Shown here piece by piece: positions 8,346-20,869 of a DNA stretch of 64,000 bases. The notes below the pieces were generated by a model. The model was not told the origin of the DNA. It saw nothing but the letters and a program-made list of their open reading frames with translations, and ran no database searches. Both the position numbers and the translations under genes were made by a program. Origin of the DNA: Legionella geestiana (GTDB taxonomy: Bacteria; Pseudomonadota; Gammaproteobacteria; Legionellales; Legionellaceae); NCBI RefSeq assembly GCF_004571195.1, contig NZ_CP038271.1:1354001-1418000 (forward strand), in the 5' to 3' direction. How positions within the stretch are numbered: position 1 is the first letter of the stretch; each line of letters opens with the position of its first letter.

Positions 8346-10130
8346 ATGCGTTCTTTTCCAGCGATTCTGAAAATAACCGCGTTTCTGTTTATGCCGTTTT
8401 TACTGTGCCAGTGCACGCCGGTCGCTGACAGTGACGTTCAGGCGGCAGCTCCGGTTCAAAATCCCTACACCCTGCCGGTCGAAAGCAGTCTGGCGCTTGC
8501 CGATACCAAAACAGGCGGTGAACGGGCCCATTATCAGCTGCTGGCCGCAGGTCGAGCCATCCAGGACGGCGATTGGAAACGCGGGCAGGACATCCTTGAC
8601 AGTTTAGAACCACCCTCCGCTGCTGCCGCAGATGAAGCCACTATTCTGCGGGCAAAAATCGCGGCATTCCGCAGTCGGCCGTCCGAAGTACTGGCAGAAC
8701 TTGGCAAGGTGCGAAACGTTACCAGCCTCCCGCCATATTATCAAGAGCGATTTCACGCACTGCTGGCGCGCGCCTATGAGGCCGAAGGCCGGACACTTGA
8801 AGCGGCTACGCAGCGAATCACCCTTGAAGGCCTGTTAACAGACGATGCAGCGCGCAACCAAAACCGCCGCGCACTCTGGAAAGCACTTAATGCCCTGCCG
8901 CCTGCTGAGCTTGAAACCGCAGCCCTTGAGTCTGCCAGTGGCTCCCGACAACAGGGATGGATGCAGCTTGCACTGATTCCACGCAAATACAGTGGCCAAT
9001 CTCAGGCACTTTTAAAGGCGCTTACGGATTGGGAAGCGGCTTTCCCAGGGCACCCTGGGCGCCGTATTGTAGCCGATAACCTCGCGCAAATGCCGGAAAA
9101 ACTGCTTCCGCCCGCACGTTCCGTGGCGCTGCTTCTGCCGGTGAGCGGCGCGCTTTCAGGTCCTGGCGAGGCGGTGCGAGACGGCTTTATCGCGGCGGCT
9201 CAAAACGCGCCTCAAAAGGTAGATGTAAAAGTCTATGATACCACCGGCGCCGATGTGGCTGCATTGTATCAAAAAGCCATTGAAGACGGGGCCGGGTATG
9301 TGGTTGGCCCGCTTGCCAAGGCGGACGTGGCCATCGTCGCAGCTCTTGAACATCCGGTGCCCACGCTTCTGCTGAACGAGCTTGATATTCGCACCGATGC
9401 CAACGCCTGGCAGCTTGGTCTTTCACCGGTAAACGAAGCACGTCAGGTGGCAAAGCGCGCGCGTGAGCGCGGTCTATCACGAGCACTGATTATTGCGCCT
9501 GATAATGCCTGGGGCAATGACGTTTCTGCCGCTTTTGCTGATGCGTTTGTAAAAACCGGTGGTACCGTGACTGACAGCCTGCATTATGCGGCAAAAGATG
9601 ATTTAAGCGAGCGCATGCGAAATTTTCTGCAATACCATGAAAAAGACATGCCGAATGCGAAACCCATTGGCGGGCGGATGCCAAAAATCCATACACGGCG
9701 CGAAGACTTTGACATGATTTTTCTGCTTGCCTATCCGTCAATGGCACGCCAGATAATGCCGCTCATTAAATATTACTATGCGGGCAACGTGCCGGTGTAT
9801 GCGACCAGCAGTGTGTATGCGGGGAGCTCTGACCCTAAAAAAGACCGCGATCTTGACGGTATTGTGTTCTGTGATATGCCCTGGGTATTCGCAAATAACC
9901 TCGGCAACCGAAACTGGCCGGAACAGTTGAACAGCTACAACCGCCTGTATGCGCTTGGGATGGACAGTTTTAACCTGTCTTCACAGCTTAATGAGTTGAT
10001 GCTGTTTCCTTCAATGGGGATTAACAATCAGAGCGGTGTGCTTTACCTGAACCCCCGCCAGCAAATTGGGCGTTCACTGGTCTTTGGGCAGTTTCGCCAG
10101 GGCCGGGTGCAGATGAATGCAAGCGTGTGA
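8346..10130 (+). CDS. lpoA: LpoA/LppC-type lipoprotein, activator of penicillin-binding proteins
   Basis: LpoA is an outer-membrane lipoprotein that reaches through the periplasm to activate the peptidoglycan synthase PBP1A. The ATG at 8346 is preferred over in-frame upstream ATGs at 8271 and 8301 because it opens directly into a lipoprotein signal (MRSFPAILK, a hydrophobic run, then LLCQC with the lipid-carrying cysteine at 23). The N-terminal part (about 40-250) is TPR-like and helical; the C-terminal part (about 260-590) has the periplasmic-binding-protein-like fold, with SVALLLPVSGALSGPG at its start. Downstream yraN, diaA and BON genes follow in the conserved order and probably share a transcript. 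Confidence 0.92.
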   Translation: MRSFPAILKITAFLFMPFLLCQCTPVADSDVQAAAPVQNPYTLPVESSLALADTKTGGERAHYQLLAAGRAIQDGDWKRGQDILDSLEPPSAAAADEATILRAKIAAFRSRPSEVLAELGKVRNVTSLPPYYQERFHALLARAYEAEGRTLEAATQRITLEGLLTDDAARNQNRRALWKALNALPPAELETAALESASGSRQQGWMQLALIPRKYSGQSQALLKALTDWEAAFPGHPGRRIVADNLAQMPEKLLPPARSVALLLPVSGALSGPGEAVRDGFIAAAQNAPQKVDVKVYDTTGADVAALYQKAIEDGAGYVVGPLAKADVAIVAALEHPVPTLLLNELDIRTDANAWQLGLSPVNEARQVAKRARERGLSRALIIAPDNAWGNDVSAAFADAFVKTGGTVTDSLHYAAKDDLSERMRNFLQYHEKDMPNAKPIGGRMPKIHTRREDFDMIFLLAYPSMARQIMPLIKYYYAGNVPVYATSSVYAGSSDPKKDRDLDGIVFCDMPWVFANNLGNRNWPEQLNSYNRLYALGMDSFNLSSQLNELMLFPSMGINNQSGVLYLNPRQQIGRSLVFGQFRQGRVQMNASV

Positions 10131-10133
10131 GGC

Positions 10134-10490
10134 ATGCCTGTGGCCAATGCTTACGGAAAGGAAGCAGAGCAGATTGCCTGCGTGTGGTTGAAGCGTCAGG
10201 GGCTATTGGAAGTAACACGTAACTTTAGCTGCCGCTTCGGAGAAATCGACCTCGTCATGCAGGACGCGGACAGTCTGGTGTTTGTCGAGGTGCGCGCCCG
10301 CAGTTCCGCCGCATTTGGAGGTGCTGCAGCGAGTGTGACCACGCAAAAACAACAGAAAATTCGCAGGACAGCGGCTTTTTATCTGACGAAGCATCCAGCG
10401 CGCCAGGGCCGGGATGCACGTTTTGATGTAGTATGCCTTGATGGCAGTCCGGCCAGAATAACCTGGATAAAAAACGCCTTTGGGGCGTAA
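10134..10490 (+). CDS. yraN: YraN family protein (UPF0102), endonuclease-like fold
   Basis: The 118-residue protein has the family's restriction-endonuclease-like core: RNFSCRFGEIDLVMQD followed by LVFVEVRARSS, where the Asp, Glu and the residues of the EVRAR strand correspond to the nuclease-type active-site geometry. Its cellular role is not firmly established in any organism. It starts 4 bp after the lpoA stop, and its end lies 20 bp before diaA, so it is translated as part of the same operon. Confidence 0.93.
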   Translation: MPVANAYGKEAEQIACVWLKRQGLLEVTRNFSCRFGEIDLVMQDADSLVFVEVRARSSAAFGGAAASVTTQKQQKIRRTAAFYLTKHPARQGRDARFDVVCLDGSPARITWIKNAFGA

Positions 10491-10509
10491 GCGGGAGGAA
10501 AGTGCAATC

Positions 10510-11109
10510 ATGCCACAGATGGAAGAGCGGGTTCGCCAGCTGTTTGGTGAAAGCATCGAGGCAAAAATTTCAGTGGCAGACAGCGTTGCATCGGGCATTG
10601 CCGATGCCGGTTCGCGCCTCGTGCAGTGTCTGCTCAATGATGGCCGGATTTTTGTATGCGGTGGCGGCGTTTCGGCTTTTGCCGCACAGTATTTCGCAAG
10701 TCTGCTCGTTAACCGTTTTGAGTCTGAGCGTCCACCACTGCCGGTTATATCTCTTTGTTCAGATTATGGCATTCTTTCAGCGTTTACTGGTGATGGTCAT
10801 GCCGATCAGGTGTTTGCTCGTTCTCTGCAGGCGCTCGGGCAGCCCTCGGATGTTCTGCTGGCGTTATCAACCTCAGCCAGTGCCGACGCTGTTTTAAATG
10901 CGATGACGGCTGCCAGCGCTCGCGGCATGGACACCATTCTTCTGACCGGACGAGATGGCGGGTTGCTGGCAAGTCACCTTGGGCCAGGAGACATTGAGCT
11001 TCGTATTCCACTGGATTGTGGCCCGCGTATTCGCGAAGTGCATCTTTTTGTCTTGCATTGTTTCTGCGATGTGATAGAACAATCTCTTTTTGGTCAACTG
11101 TTGGGGTAG
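10510..11109 (+). CDS. diaA: SIS-domain protein DiaA (DnaA-associating initiator protein)
   Basis: DiaA is a tetrameric SIS (sugar isomerase) protein that binds DnaA and promotes ordered assembly at the origin; close relatives are GmhA phosphoheptose isomerases. The start at 10510 is chosen because GGAGGA lies about 11 bases upstream and the family usually begins near MEERVRQLF. The SIS fold is visible in ICGGG-type sequence (FVCGGGVSAFAAQYFASLL, about 50-68) and LALSTSASADAVLNAM (about 117-132). The lpoA-yraN-diaA-BON neighbourhood favours DiaA over GmhA. Length is 199 residues, close to the E. coli protein. Confidence 0.88.
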   Translation: MPQMEERVRQLFGESIEAKISVADSVASGIADAGSRLVQCLLNDGRIFVCGGGVSAFAAQYFASLLVNRFESERPPLPVISLCSDYGILSAFTGDGHADQVFARSLQALGQPSDVLLALSTSASADAVLNAMTAASARGMDTILLTGRDGGLLASHLGPGDIELRIPLDCGPRIREVHLFVLHCFCDVIEQSLFGQLLG

Positions 11110-11112
11110 GCT

Positions 11113-11676
11113 ATGAAATGTAAATCGCTGGTCTTGATTCTGGCAGCAGCGCTGATTTCCGGCTGCGCAGCCGTTGTCGTTGCAGGGGCTGCAGCAGGTA
11201 TGGCCGGCTACGACAGACGCACCGTGGTTACCATGGAGAAAGATGCGCGCATTTTTCATGTGATTCACAAAGCCATTGTGTCCGACCCGCGTTTTCGCGA
11301 TTCACGCATTGAAGTCAGCAGCTTTAACCGGGTTGTTCTGCTGACAGGACAGACGCCAGCGGCGTCACTCCGGGTCCTGGCTGAGAAAATTGCGCAATCG
11401 ACGCCGAATGTCTATCGCGTATACAACGAAATCACGGTCGGCTATCCACTTGCACTTTCGCTTCGTCCACGCGATGGCTGGGTCACGGGTCAGGTTCGCA
11501 GCCGACTGCTGGCGACCAAAGGGCTTGAATCCGGCTCCATACGTATCGTCACTGAAAATGGCGTAGTCTACCTGATGGGAATTGTCACGCCTGAGCAGTC
11601 CAGCCTCGCTGTCGAAACCGCGCGACAGACGCGCGGTGTCCGAAAGGTTGTGAAGGTCTTTCAGTACATAAGATGA
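11113..11676 (+). CDS. dolP: BON-domain outer-membrane lipoprotein, DolP (YraP)-like
   Basis: DolP is an outer-membrane lipoprotein with two BON domains that supports membrane integrity and the BAM machinery at division sites. The signal peptide ends in LISGC with lipidated Cys18. The GYDRRTV motif after it is typical of the family. The two BON domains run from about 40-105 and 115-187 and each ends in a short hydrophobic strand (VVLLTGQT, VVYLMGIV). The gene starts 4 bp after diaA. A second BON lipoprotein overlaps its stop codon, suggesting a duplicated, co-translated pair. Confidence 0.88.
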   Translation: MKCKSLVLILAAALISGCAAVVVAGAAAGMAGYDRRTVVTMEKDARIFHVIHKAIVSDPRFRDSRIEVSSFNRVVLLTGQTPAASLRVLAEKIAQSTPNVYRVYNEITVGYPLALSLRPRDGWVTGQVRSRLLATKGLESGSIRIVTENGVVYLMGIVTPEQSSLAVETARQTRGVRKVVKVFQYIR

Positions 11677-12263
11677 TGATGAAGGCAAAGGGATTGATGT
11701 TTTTCGCGCAGGGATGCGCGGCGTTGCTCTTGAGTGGCTGTATTGGCGCGGTCTGGACCGGCGCCAATATGGTCTATGACAGGCATTCAGTGTATCGGCA
11801 GGTCGATGATTTACAGCTGGGCGCTGAGGTGAACCACGCCCTTTTTCACGACCGGCTGTTTCGCCAGCCAGGCTGCTCCATTGATGCTGCAGTTTTCAAC
11901 GGCGATGTTCTGCTTGCAGGGCACGTACCCACAGAAGCCCTGCGTAAGGAAGCAGCACGCCGCATCGAATCTACCACCGGTTATCGACGATTTTTCAATC
12001 AGCTGAGCCTCCACTGGAAACCCTGGTACCCCTTGCAGGACGGTCTTATCACTGCCAACATCCGCACCCGCATTTTTTCAGATGCACGCGTGAATCCAAG
12101 AACCTTTAAGGTAGTCACGTCTGACAGCATTGTTTACCTGATGGGAGACGTGGACCGCGAAGAGGCAGCACTGGTGATTGACATGGCAAGGCATACGGAA
12201 GGTGTTTCTCGGGTGGTAACGCTGTTTCGATATTATACGCTGACGGAAAAACCGAAGGTCTAA
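11673..12263 (+). CDS. Second BON-domain lipoprotein, paralogue of the upstream gene
   Basis: This 196-residue protein has the same plan as its neighbour: signal peptide ending in LLSGC (lipidated Cys23), a YDRHSV motif, and two BON domains with VLLAGHV and VYLMGDV strands. Three consecutive ATG codons (11673, 11676, 11679) overlap the TGA of the preceding gene, so any of them may be used through translational coupling. E. coli has one DolP at this position, so the tandem pair is a variation. It likely acts at the outer membrane; specific function unknown. A perfect 9-bp hairpin lies just downstream. Confidence 0.85.
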   Translation: MMMKAKGLMFFAQGCAALLLSGCIGAVWTGANMVYDRHSVYRQVDDLQLGAEVNHALFHDRLFRQPGCSIDAAVFNGDVLLAGHVPTEALRKEAARRIESTTGYRRFFNQLSLHWKPWYPLQDGLITANIRTRIFSDARVNPRTFKVVTSDSIVYLMGDVDREEAALVIDMARHTEGVSRVVTLFRYYTLTEKPKV

Positions 12264-12269
12264 ATACGG

Positions 12270-12291
12270 TGGCCTGAACTAATTCAGGCCA
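12270..12291. terminator. Perfect 9-bp hairpin after the BON gene
   Basis: TGGCCTGAA / TTCAGGCCA with a CTAA loop lies 7 bp past the stop codon at the end of the lpoA operon. No T-tract follows on either strand, so it may stabilise the 3' end of the transcript or be a weak terminator. Confidence 0.5.
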
Positions 12292-12346
12292 TCCAGTACT
12301 GTTCCAAACCAGGAAGTGGCTAACCTGGAGGATTGTAAACATTTTA

Positions 12347-12592
12347 TCAATGGAATCGACCTTTATCCAGTCGTTTGCGAATTTTTCGTAAACGAAATTC
12401 TCGAATCAAGCCAGTTGGCAGATTCTCAGCGTTTTCACCATCAGTCAGCGCATTTCCATTAACAGGATGCGAGCGTGCATGCTGGCGATAACTCATATGA
12501 TATTTATCGTGTTTGTGATGAAGTCCGTCGTCATAACGGTTGAGCATTTTTTCACGAAGTCTGCAGGTTGTGTGCTGTTGTTTTTCTGACAT
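12347..12592 (-). CDS. Small basic protein of unknown function
   Basis: An 81-residue frame, rich in His, Arg and Lys (LHHKHDKYHMSYRQHARSH), follows an AGAGGG ribosome-binding site about 6 bases before its ATG. It ends in a strongly basic FRLRKIRKRLDKGRFH. No membrane segment or recognised domain is seen. It fills an otherwise empty stretch between the dolP-like operon and the atp operon and points away from atp. The clear Shine-Dalgarno supports a real gene; the unusual composition leaves doubt. Confidence 0.5.
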   Translation of the reverse strand: MSEKQQHTTCRLREKMLNRYDDGLHHKHDKYHMSYRQHARSHPVNGNALTDGENAENLPTGLIREFRLRKIRKRLDKGRFH

Positions 12593-12784
12593 GATTTACC
12601 CTCTTGCATGCGGTTATAATGCAGGTTTTCACCCATCCTCACTTTCAGTATAGCCGCGCCAACACAATTTGCTCTAAAATTAAACAAAAAGGCGGCGGGA
12701 GCGTGCTCACTGCTTCTGGGATGATGGCAGTCGGACACAGAAAAAACCAAAGAACAAGAGAATCTATTAAAGCGAGTTAAAAGA

Positions 12785-12813
12785 TTGCCATGCCCGGATG
12801 ATTAATTTATAAT
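12785..12813 (+). promoter_or_regulatory. Sigma-70 type promoter of the ATP synthase operon
   Basis: TTGCCA (12785-12790) and TATAAT (12808-12813) are separated by exactly 17 bp. The expected transcription start is about 15 bp before the atpI ATG, giving a short leader. Confidence 0.75.
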
Positions 12814-12835
12814 CCGCGCGAATAAGGCAGGTTAC

Positions 12836-14389
<1,554 letters not shown>

Positions 14390-14443
14390 TAGCGTATGAT
14401 GGGGGCGCACTGGCGCCCTGACCGTGTTACAGGAGGAGCTACC

Positions 14444-14914
14444 TTGGAAATCAATATGACGCTGGTCGTGCAGATGCTGGTTTTCGCCGCATTTGTCTGG
14501 TTCACCATGCGATTTGTCTGGCCACCACTGGCCCGCGCGATGGAAGAGCGCCAGGAAAAAATAGCAGATGGACTGTCTGCTGCCGAACGTGGACGTCGCG
14601 AGCTTGAGTTGTCACAGCACCGTGCGCGAGACGCCATCAAACAGGCCAAGTCACAGGCTGCTGAGATTGTTGAGCAGGCAAACCGCCGCGCCTCGCAGAT
14701 TCTCGAAGCGGCCAAAAGTGACGCGAAGCTCGAAATGCAGCGTCAGGAAAAACTGGCCAAAGAGCAGATAGCTCAGGAAAGAATGCGCGCCAGAGAGGCC
14801 CTCAGAGCACAGGTTGCAGGGCTTGCGATTGCCGGTGCAGAAAAAATTCTTGCGCGTGAAGTCGATGCGAAAGCCAACAGCGCCTTGCTCGATAACCTGA
14901 TTGAAGAGATTTGA
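14444..14914 (+). CDS. atpF: ATP synthase Fo subunit b, TTG start
   Basis: Subunit b is the peripheral stalk that links Fo to F1. I place the start at the TTG at 14444: AGGAGGAGC ends a few bases upstream, and the resulting N-terminus ([19 protein letters not shown]) matches the usual short membrane anchor of about 156-residue b subunits. An ATG at 14396 would add 16 residues unlike the family, and an in-frame ATG at 14456 would lie too far from the ribosome-binding site. After the anchor the protein is a long charged coiled coil. The stop is one base before the atpH start. Confidence 0.93.
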   Translation: MEINMTLVVQMLVFAAFVWFTMRFVWPPLARAMEERQEKIADGLSAAERGRRELELSQHRARDAIKQAKSQAAEIVEQANRRASQILEAAKSDAKLEMQRQEKLAKEQIAQERMRAREALRAQVAGLAIAGAEKILAREVDAKANSALLDNLIEEI

Positions 14915-14915
14915 C

Positions 14916-15464
14916 ATGCAAGAAACAACCACCCTGGCACGTCCTTACGCGAAAGCGGCCTTTGAGCACGCTCATGACGCCGGCCAGCTGAGTCTCTGGT
15001 CGGACGCACTTGGCGTACTTGCGACCGCCATGTCTGACCCGCTCGCCAAAGACTTCGTGACGAACCCGGCCGCGACCGAGGAAGCCCGTATACAGCTGAT
15101 GCAGGCTACACTCGCCGCCAGGGCATTCGATGCAGAGCGGGACAGTCTCAATAACTTTATCAACGTGCTTACATATAACCGCCGGCTGCTGCTTCTGCCC
15201 GATATCCGGCAGCAGTTTGAAGCTCTGCGGGAAGAAGCGGAAAAGACTGTCACCGTTCAGGTAAGCACCTTCTCCCCGCTCTCGGATGCTCAGGCACAGA
15301 AACTGGTGGAGACAATGAGCAGGCGTTTGTCACGGCGGGTTGCTCTGCAGGTTGAAATTGATGCGTCCCTGATGGGGGGTGCTGTGATTCGTGCGGGCGA
15401 TCTGGTTATAGATGGCTCGGTGCGTGGAAAGTTGCAAGCATTGAGCAACGGGCTCGCCGCCTAA
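14916..15464 (+). CDS. atpH: ATP synthase F1 subunit delta
   Basis: Delta caps the F1 head and joins it to the b stalk. The ATG at 14916 gives 182 residues beginning MQETTTLARPYAKAAFEHA, the normal family start. The N-terminal helical domain (about 1-110) and the C-terminal strand region with ALQVEIDASLMGGAVIRAGD and DGSVRGKLQAL are typical. It follows atpF after a single base and precedes atpA by 18 bp. Confidence 0.96.
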   Translation: MQETTTLARPYAKAAFEHAHDAGQLSLWSDALGVLATAMSDPLAKDFVTNPAATEEARIQLMQATLAARAFDAERDSLNNFINVLTYNRRLLLLPDIRQQFEALREEAEKTVTVQVSTFSPLSDAQAQKLVETMSRRLSRRVALQVEIDASLMGGAVIRAGDLVIDGSVRGKLQALSNGLAA

Positions 15465-15482
15465 TTGTAGAGGATAGATTTC

Positions 15483-17036
15483 ATGTCAGAACATACTGCG
15501 TTAAACCCTTCTGAAATCAGCGACTTGATCAGAAAATCAATCGAAAAATTCAACGTTGTCTCTGAGGCCCGCAACGAGGGTACCATCGTCAGCGTCAAGG
15601 AAGGCATTGTGCGTTTGCATGGCCTTTCAGGCGTTATGCAGGGTGAGATGATTGAATTCCCCGGCAATACCTTTGGTCTTGCGTTGAACCTTGAGCGTGA
15701 CTCTGTTGGTGCGGTGGTGCTCGGCGACTACGCACACCTTTCTGAAGGTCAGAAAGGCAAGTGTACAGGTCGAATCCTTGAGGTACCGGTCGGTGATGCG
15801 CTTCTTGGTCGTGTCGTTGACGCTCTCGGTAATCCGATTGACGGTAAAGGGCCCATTAATGCTGCGAGAATGTCACCGGTTGAGAAGGTTGCACCTGGTG
15901 TTATTGCGCGAAAATCAGTAGACCAGCCGGTACAGACTGGACTGAAAGCTGTAGATGCGATGATTCCTGTAGGTCGTGGACAGCGTGAGCTTATCATCGG
16001 CGACCGCCAGACGGGTAAAACCGCTATCGCCATCGATGCCATCATCAACCAGAAAGGCACGGGCGTGAAATGCGTTTACGTGGCCATCGGCCAGAAGGCC
16101 TCCTCAGTTTCTGCCATTGTGCGAAAACTCGAAGAGCACGGCGCGCTTGAACACACGATTGTCGTTGTTGCAGGTGCCTCTGACTCTGCAGCGCTGCAGT
16201 TTATCGCTCCCTACTCTGGCTGCTCGATGGGTGAGTTTTTCATGGAACGCGGTGAAGACGCACTGATTGTTTATGATGATCTTACGAAGCAGGCCTGGGC
16301 TTACCGCCAGATTTCTCTCCTGCTGCGCCGTCCACCAGGTCGTGAAGCCTATCCTGGGGATATTTTCTATCTGCACTCACGCCTTCTTGAGCGTGCCGCA
16401 CGCATTAATGTGAAAGAGGTAGAAAAACTGACCAATGGCGAGGTAAAGGATAAGACAGGGTCGCTCACCGCACTGCCAATTATCGAAACACAGGCTGGTG
16501 ACGTTTCTGCATTCGTACCAACCAACGTAATTTCTATTACTGACGGTCAGATTTTCCTTGATGTCGACCTCTTTAACTCCGGTGTGCGTCCGGCCATTAA
16601 CTCTGGTCTTTCCGTATCCCGTGTAGGTGGAGCGGCGCAGACAAAAATCATGAAGAAGCTTGGGGGCGGTACCCGTCTTGCACTTGCGCAGTTTCGTGAG
16701 CTTGAGGCATTTGCACAGTTTGCATCTGACCTTGACGATGCGACCCGCAAGCAGCTTGAGCGTGGTCAGCGTATCACTGAGCTCATGAAGCAGAAGCAGT
16801 ACAGCCCCCTGACGGTTGCCGAAATGGCGGCATCCCTCTTTATCGTGGAGAAAGGCTATCTGGACGATGTTCCTGTTGCGGAAGTCGTATCCTTTGAAGC
16901 AGGATTCCATGAGTTTCTGAGAGGGCACCACAAGGCGCTGCTTGAAACCATCAACGAAACCGGCAACTACAACGATGACATAGAATCGAAGCTGCGTGCC
17001 GCTGCTGATGAGTTCAAGCGTACTGGAAGCTGGTAA
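15483..17036 (+). CDS. atpA: ATP synthase F1 subunit alpha
   Basis: Alpha forms the non-catalytic nucleotide sites of the F1 hexamer. The 517-residue protein has P-loop GDRQTGKT at about 170-177, an [11 protein letters not shown]alker B region, and the arginine-finger region [16 protein letters not shown] sequence ([13 protein letters not shown]). The length is standard. A GC-rich hairpin lies between it and atpG. Confidence 0.98.
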   Translation: MSEHTALNPSEISDLIRKSIEKFNVVSEARNEGTIVSVKEGIVRLHGLSGVMQGEMIEFPGNTFGLALNLERDSVGAVVLGDYAHLSEGQKGKCTGRILEVPVGDALLGRVVDALGNPIDGKGPINAARMSPVEKVAPGVIARKSVDQPVQTGLKAVDAMIPVGRGQRELIIGDRQTGKTAIAIDAIINQKGTGVKCVYVAIGQKASSVSAIVRKLEEHGALEHTIVVVAGASDSAALQFIAPYSGCSMGEFFMERGEDALIVYDDLTKQAWAYRQISLLLRRPPGREAYPGDIFYLHSRLLERAARINVKEVEKLTNGEVKDKTGSLTALPIIETQAGDVSAFVPTNVISITDGQIFLDVDLFNSGVRPAINSGLSVSRVGGAAQTKIMKKLGGGTRLALAQFRELEAFAQFASDLDDATRKQLERGQRITELMKQKQYSPLTVAEMAASLFIVEKGYLDDVPVAEVVSFEAGFHEFLRGHHKALLETINETGNYNDDIESKLRAAADEFKRTGSW

Positions 17037-17045
17037 GGTTCTGAA

Positions 17046-17062
17046 GCCCCGTTTTCCGGGGC
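17046..17062. other. Intercistronic hairpin between atpA and atpG
   Basis: GCCCCG / CGGGGC with a TTTTC loop, without a T-tract. It probably affects mRNA processing or stability within the operon and is unlikely to end transcription. Confidence 0.45.
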
Positions 17063-17129
17063 ATTGAATTTGCAAGTCCGCGCCACTACGAGTCGTGTGG
17101 CGCAACGTACAGACAGGCGAACCAAGATT

Positions 17130-19384
<2,255 letters not shown>

Positions 19385-19395
19385 GGCAGGCAGAG

Positions 19396-19818
19396 ATGGC
19401 TATAACCACGCATCTGGACATCGTCAGTGCTGAAAGAGAAATCTTTTCCGGCATAGTCGAAATGGTAGTGGCGACCGGAGAACTGGGCGAAGTCGGTATT
19501 GTGCCGGGGCATGCGCCCCTGCTGACCGTACTGAAGCCCGGTGAAATCCGCGTTACGCTTCCGGGCGGCGAGCAGGAAATTTATTACGTTTCCGGCGGCA
19601 TGCTCGAAGTGCAGCCTTTTTGTGTCACGGTCCTTGCCGATGCGGTAGAGCGCGCGGAAAGCCTCGATGAGGCCGCCGCAATCGCGGCACGACAGCGTGC
19701 TGAAGAAGCCATCGCTAACCGTGGTGCCGAGTTTGACTACACGCTGGCGGCCACTGAGCTTGCCCGTGCTGTGGCTCAGATTCGTGCGATTCAAAAGACG
19801 CGCAAGTTCGCGAAGTAA
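19396..19818 (+). CDS. atpC: ATP synthase F1 subunit epsilon
   Basis: Epsilon couples gamma to the c-ring and inhibits ATP hydrolysis. The ATG at 19396 ([19 protein letters not shown]) gives the usual 140-residue protein; an in-frame ATG at 19381 overlapping the atpD stop would add five residues. The N-terminal beta-sandwich with [17 protein letters not shown] and the C-terminal two-helix arm are complete. This is the last gene of the operon; a terminator follows. Confidence 0.96.
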   Translation: MAITTHLDIVSAEREIFSGIVEMVVATGELGEVGIVPGHAPLLTVLKPGEIRVTLPGGEQEIYYVSGGMLEVQPFCVTVLADAVERAESLDEAAAIAARQRAEEAIANRGAEFDYTLAATELARAVAQIRAIQKTRKFAK

Positions 19819-19822
19819 CCTC

Positions 19823-20869
19823 TCAGAGGGCGGCCTCCATGCAGAGCGCCGCCTCTTTCTTTCCTTCCTCACGAGACTCCGTCTTTTTCAAGACAGGCAT
19901 CGGTATAACCTGCTCCAGCCATTTAATAATGTCAGCTCGTAAGTGTTCTGATCCGAGGTCAAGGCTTTGCACACAGAGAAATGCCGTTGTCGGGTGGTTT
20001 GCCGCGTCGTGTAATCGCCGCCAGATTTTTTCAGGAGCGTAACATGCCGCATTAACCGTTACGGATTGCAGACGATTGTCGATGTGTGCGCTGTCGGTCT
20101 TTAGTGCGAGATGAATGGCGCGTGAAATCACCCAGTGTTGCTCCATGGTGCGAAAGGGGTAGGTTGCGTTCGCGAAATACGCGCATCCTGGCTCCTCACT
20201 CATGGTTTCAAAGAGATGTTTATGGAGAGCGAATGGGGCATGCGGAAGGTGAAAAAAGCGGCGTGTCCAGCCGTTCTGACGCGCGGCAGACTCCTGCATA
20301 AAGCGGTGCATGTCCACTTTTTTGGGCGACAGGCCTGCATACTGGCTTATACGAGTCATCCATTTCGCATGGCTCTGTGTTTTCCAGTCTCCACGTGCAA
20401 TGAGCCTCGAGCCATTGAAGAAGTCTTGAGGCGCTGTCGGTTTTATTAAAAAGCAGTCATCGTTTAGATAAATAAAGCGTTCAGAGAGGTCTGGTATGCG
20501 CCAGAGCATGGTTTCAATGGACAGGCTGTTAAAGGTGGGGAGGCAATGTTCAAATCCCGAAAAAATGACGCGATGGTCAATCAGTTGAATGCGGTCTTTT
20601 AACGCAGTGTCTGCAAGCTCATGGAGAATGTCAGGCGTTTGTGTGTCAGTTATTACATAAATCGTTCGTATCCAGGGAGCGAAATGCAGCAGTGAGCGGA
20701 TACTGTAGGTGATTTCGCCGCATTGATTATAACGGGTAGGTGCCGCAGTCTCCGGGCGTACGAGCTGGTGCGTGTGAAGGTAGTGTTGAAGTTTTTGCCT
20801 GTGCCGCGGACAGTGCCCGTCTACCCAGGTAATAACTGCGTCAATGGGCGGGAGAGGAATGTGCATCAT
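19823..20869 (-). CDS. Stealth-family sugar-phosphate transferase
   Basis: The 348-residue protein has the Stealth conserved regions of hexose-1-phosphoryltransferases (as in capsule XcbA/SacB and the catalytic part of human GlcNAc-1-phosphotransferase). CR1 is seen as IDAVITWVDGHCPRHRQ at about 9-25. CR2 is seen as ITYSIRSLLHFAPWIRTIYV and, further on, LPTFNSLSIETMLWRIPDLS followed by RFIYLNDDCFLI. No signal peptide or membrane helix is present, so it is probably cytosolic or exported by another route. Its 5' end overlaps the upstream orphan gene by 29 bp, so the two are likely co-expressed. Donor and acceptor are unknown. Confidence 0.85.
   Translation of the reverse strand: MMHIPLPPIDAVITWVDGHCPRHRQKLQHYLHTHQLVRPETAAPTRYNQCGEITYSIRSLLHFAPWIRTIYVITDTQTPDILHELADTALKDRIQLIDHRVIFSGFEHCLPTFNSLSIETMLWRIPDLSERFIYLNDDCFLIKPTAPQDFFNGSRLIARGDWKTQSHAKWMTRISQYAGLSPKKVDMHRFMQESAARQNGWTRRFFHLPHAPFALHKHLFETMSEEPGCAYFANATYPFRTMEQHWVISRAIHLALKTDSAHIDNRLQSVTVNAACYAPEKIWRRLHDAANHPTTAFLCVQSLDLGSEHLRADIIKWLEQVIPMPVLKKTESREEGKKEAALCMEAAL
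19825..19864 (+). terminator. Terminator of the atp operon
   Basis: GAGGGCGGC pairs with GCCGCCTC (one bulged G) around a 13-nt loop, followed by a pyrimidine-rich TTTCTTTCC. It lies 6 bp past the atpC stop. The same bases encode the C-terminus of the convergent Stealth gene. Confidence 0.65.
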
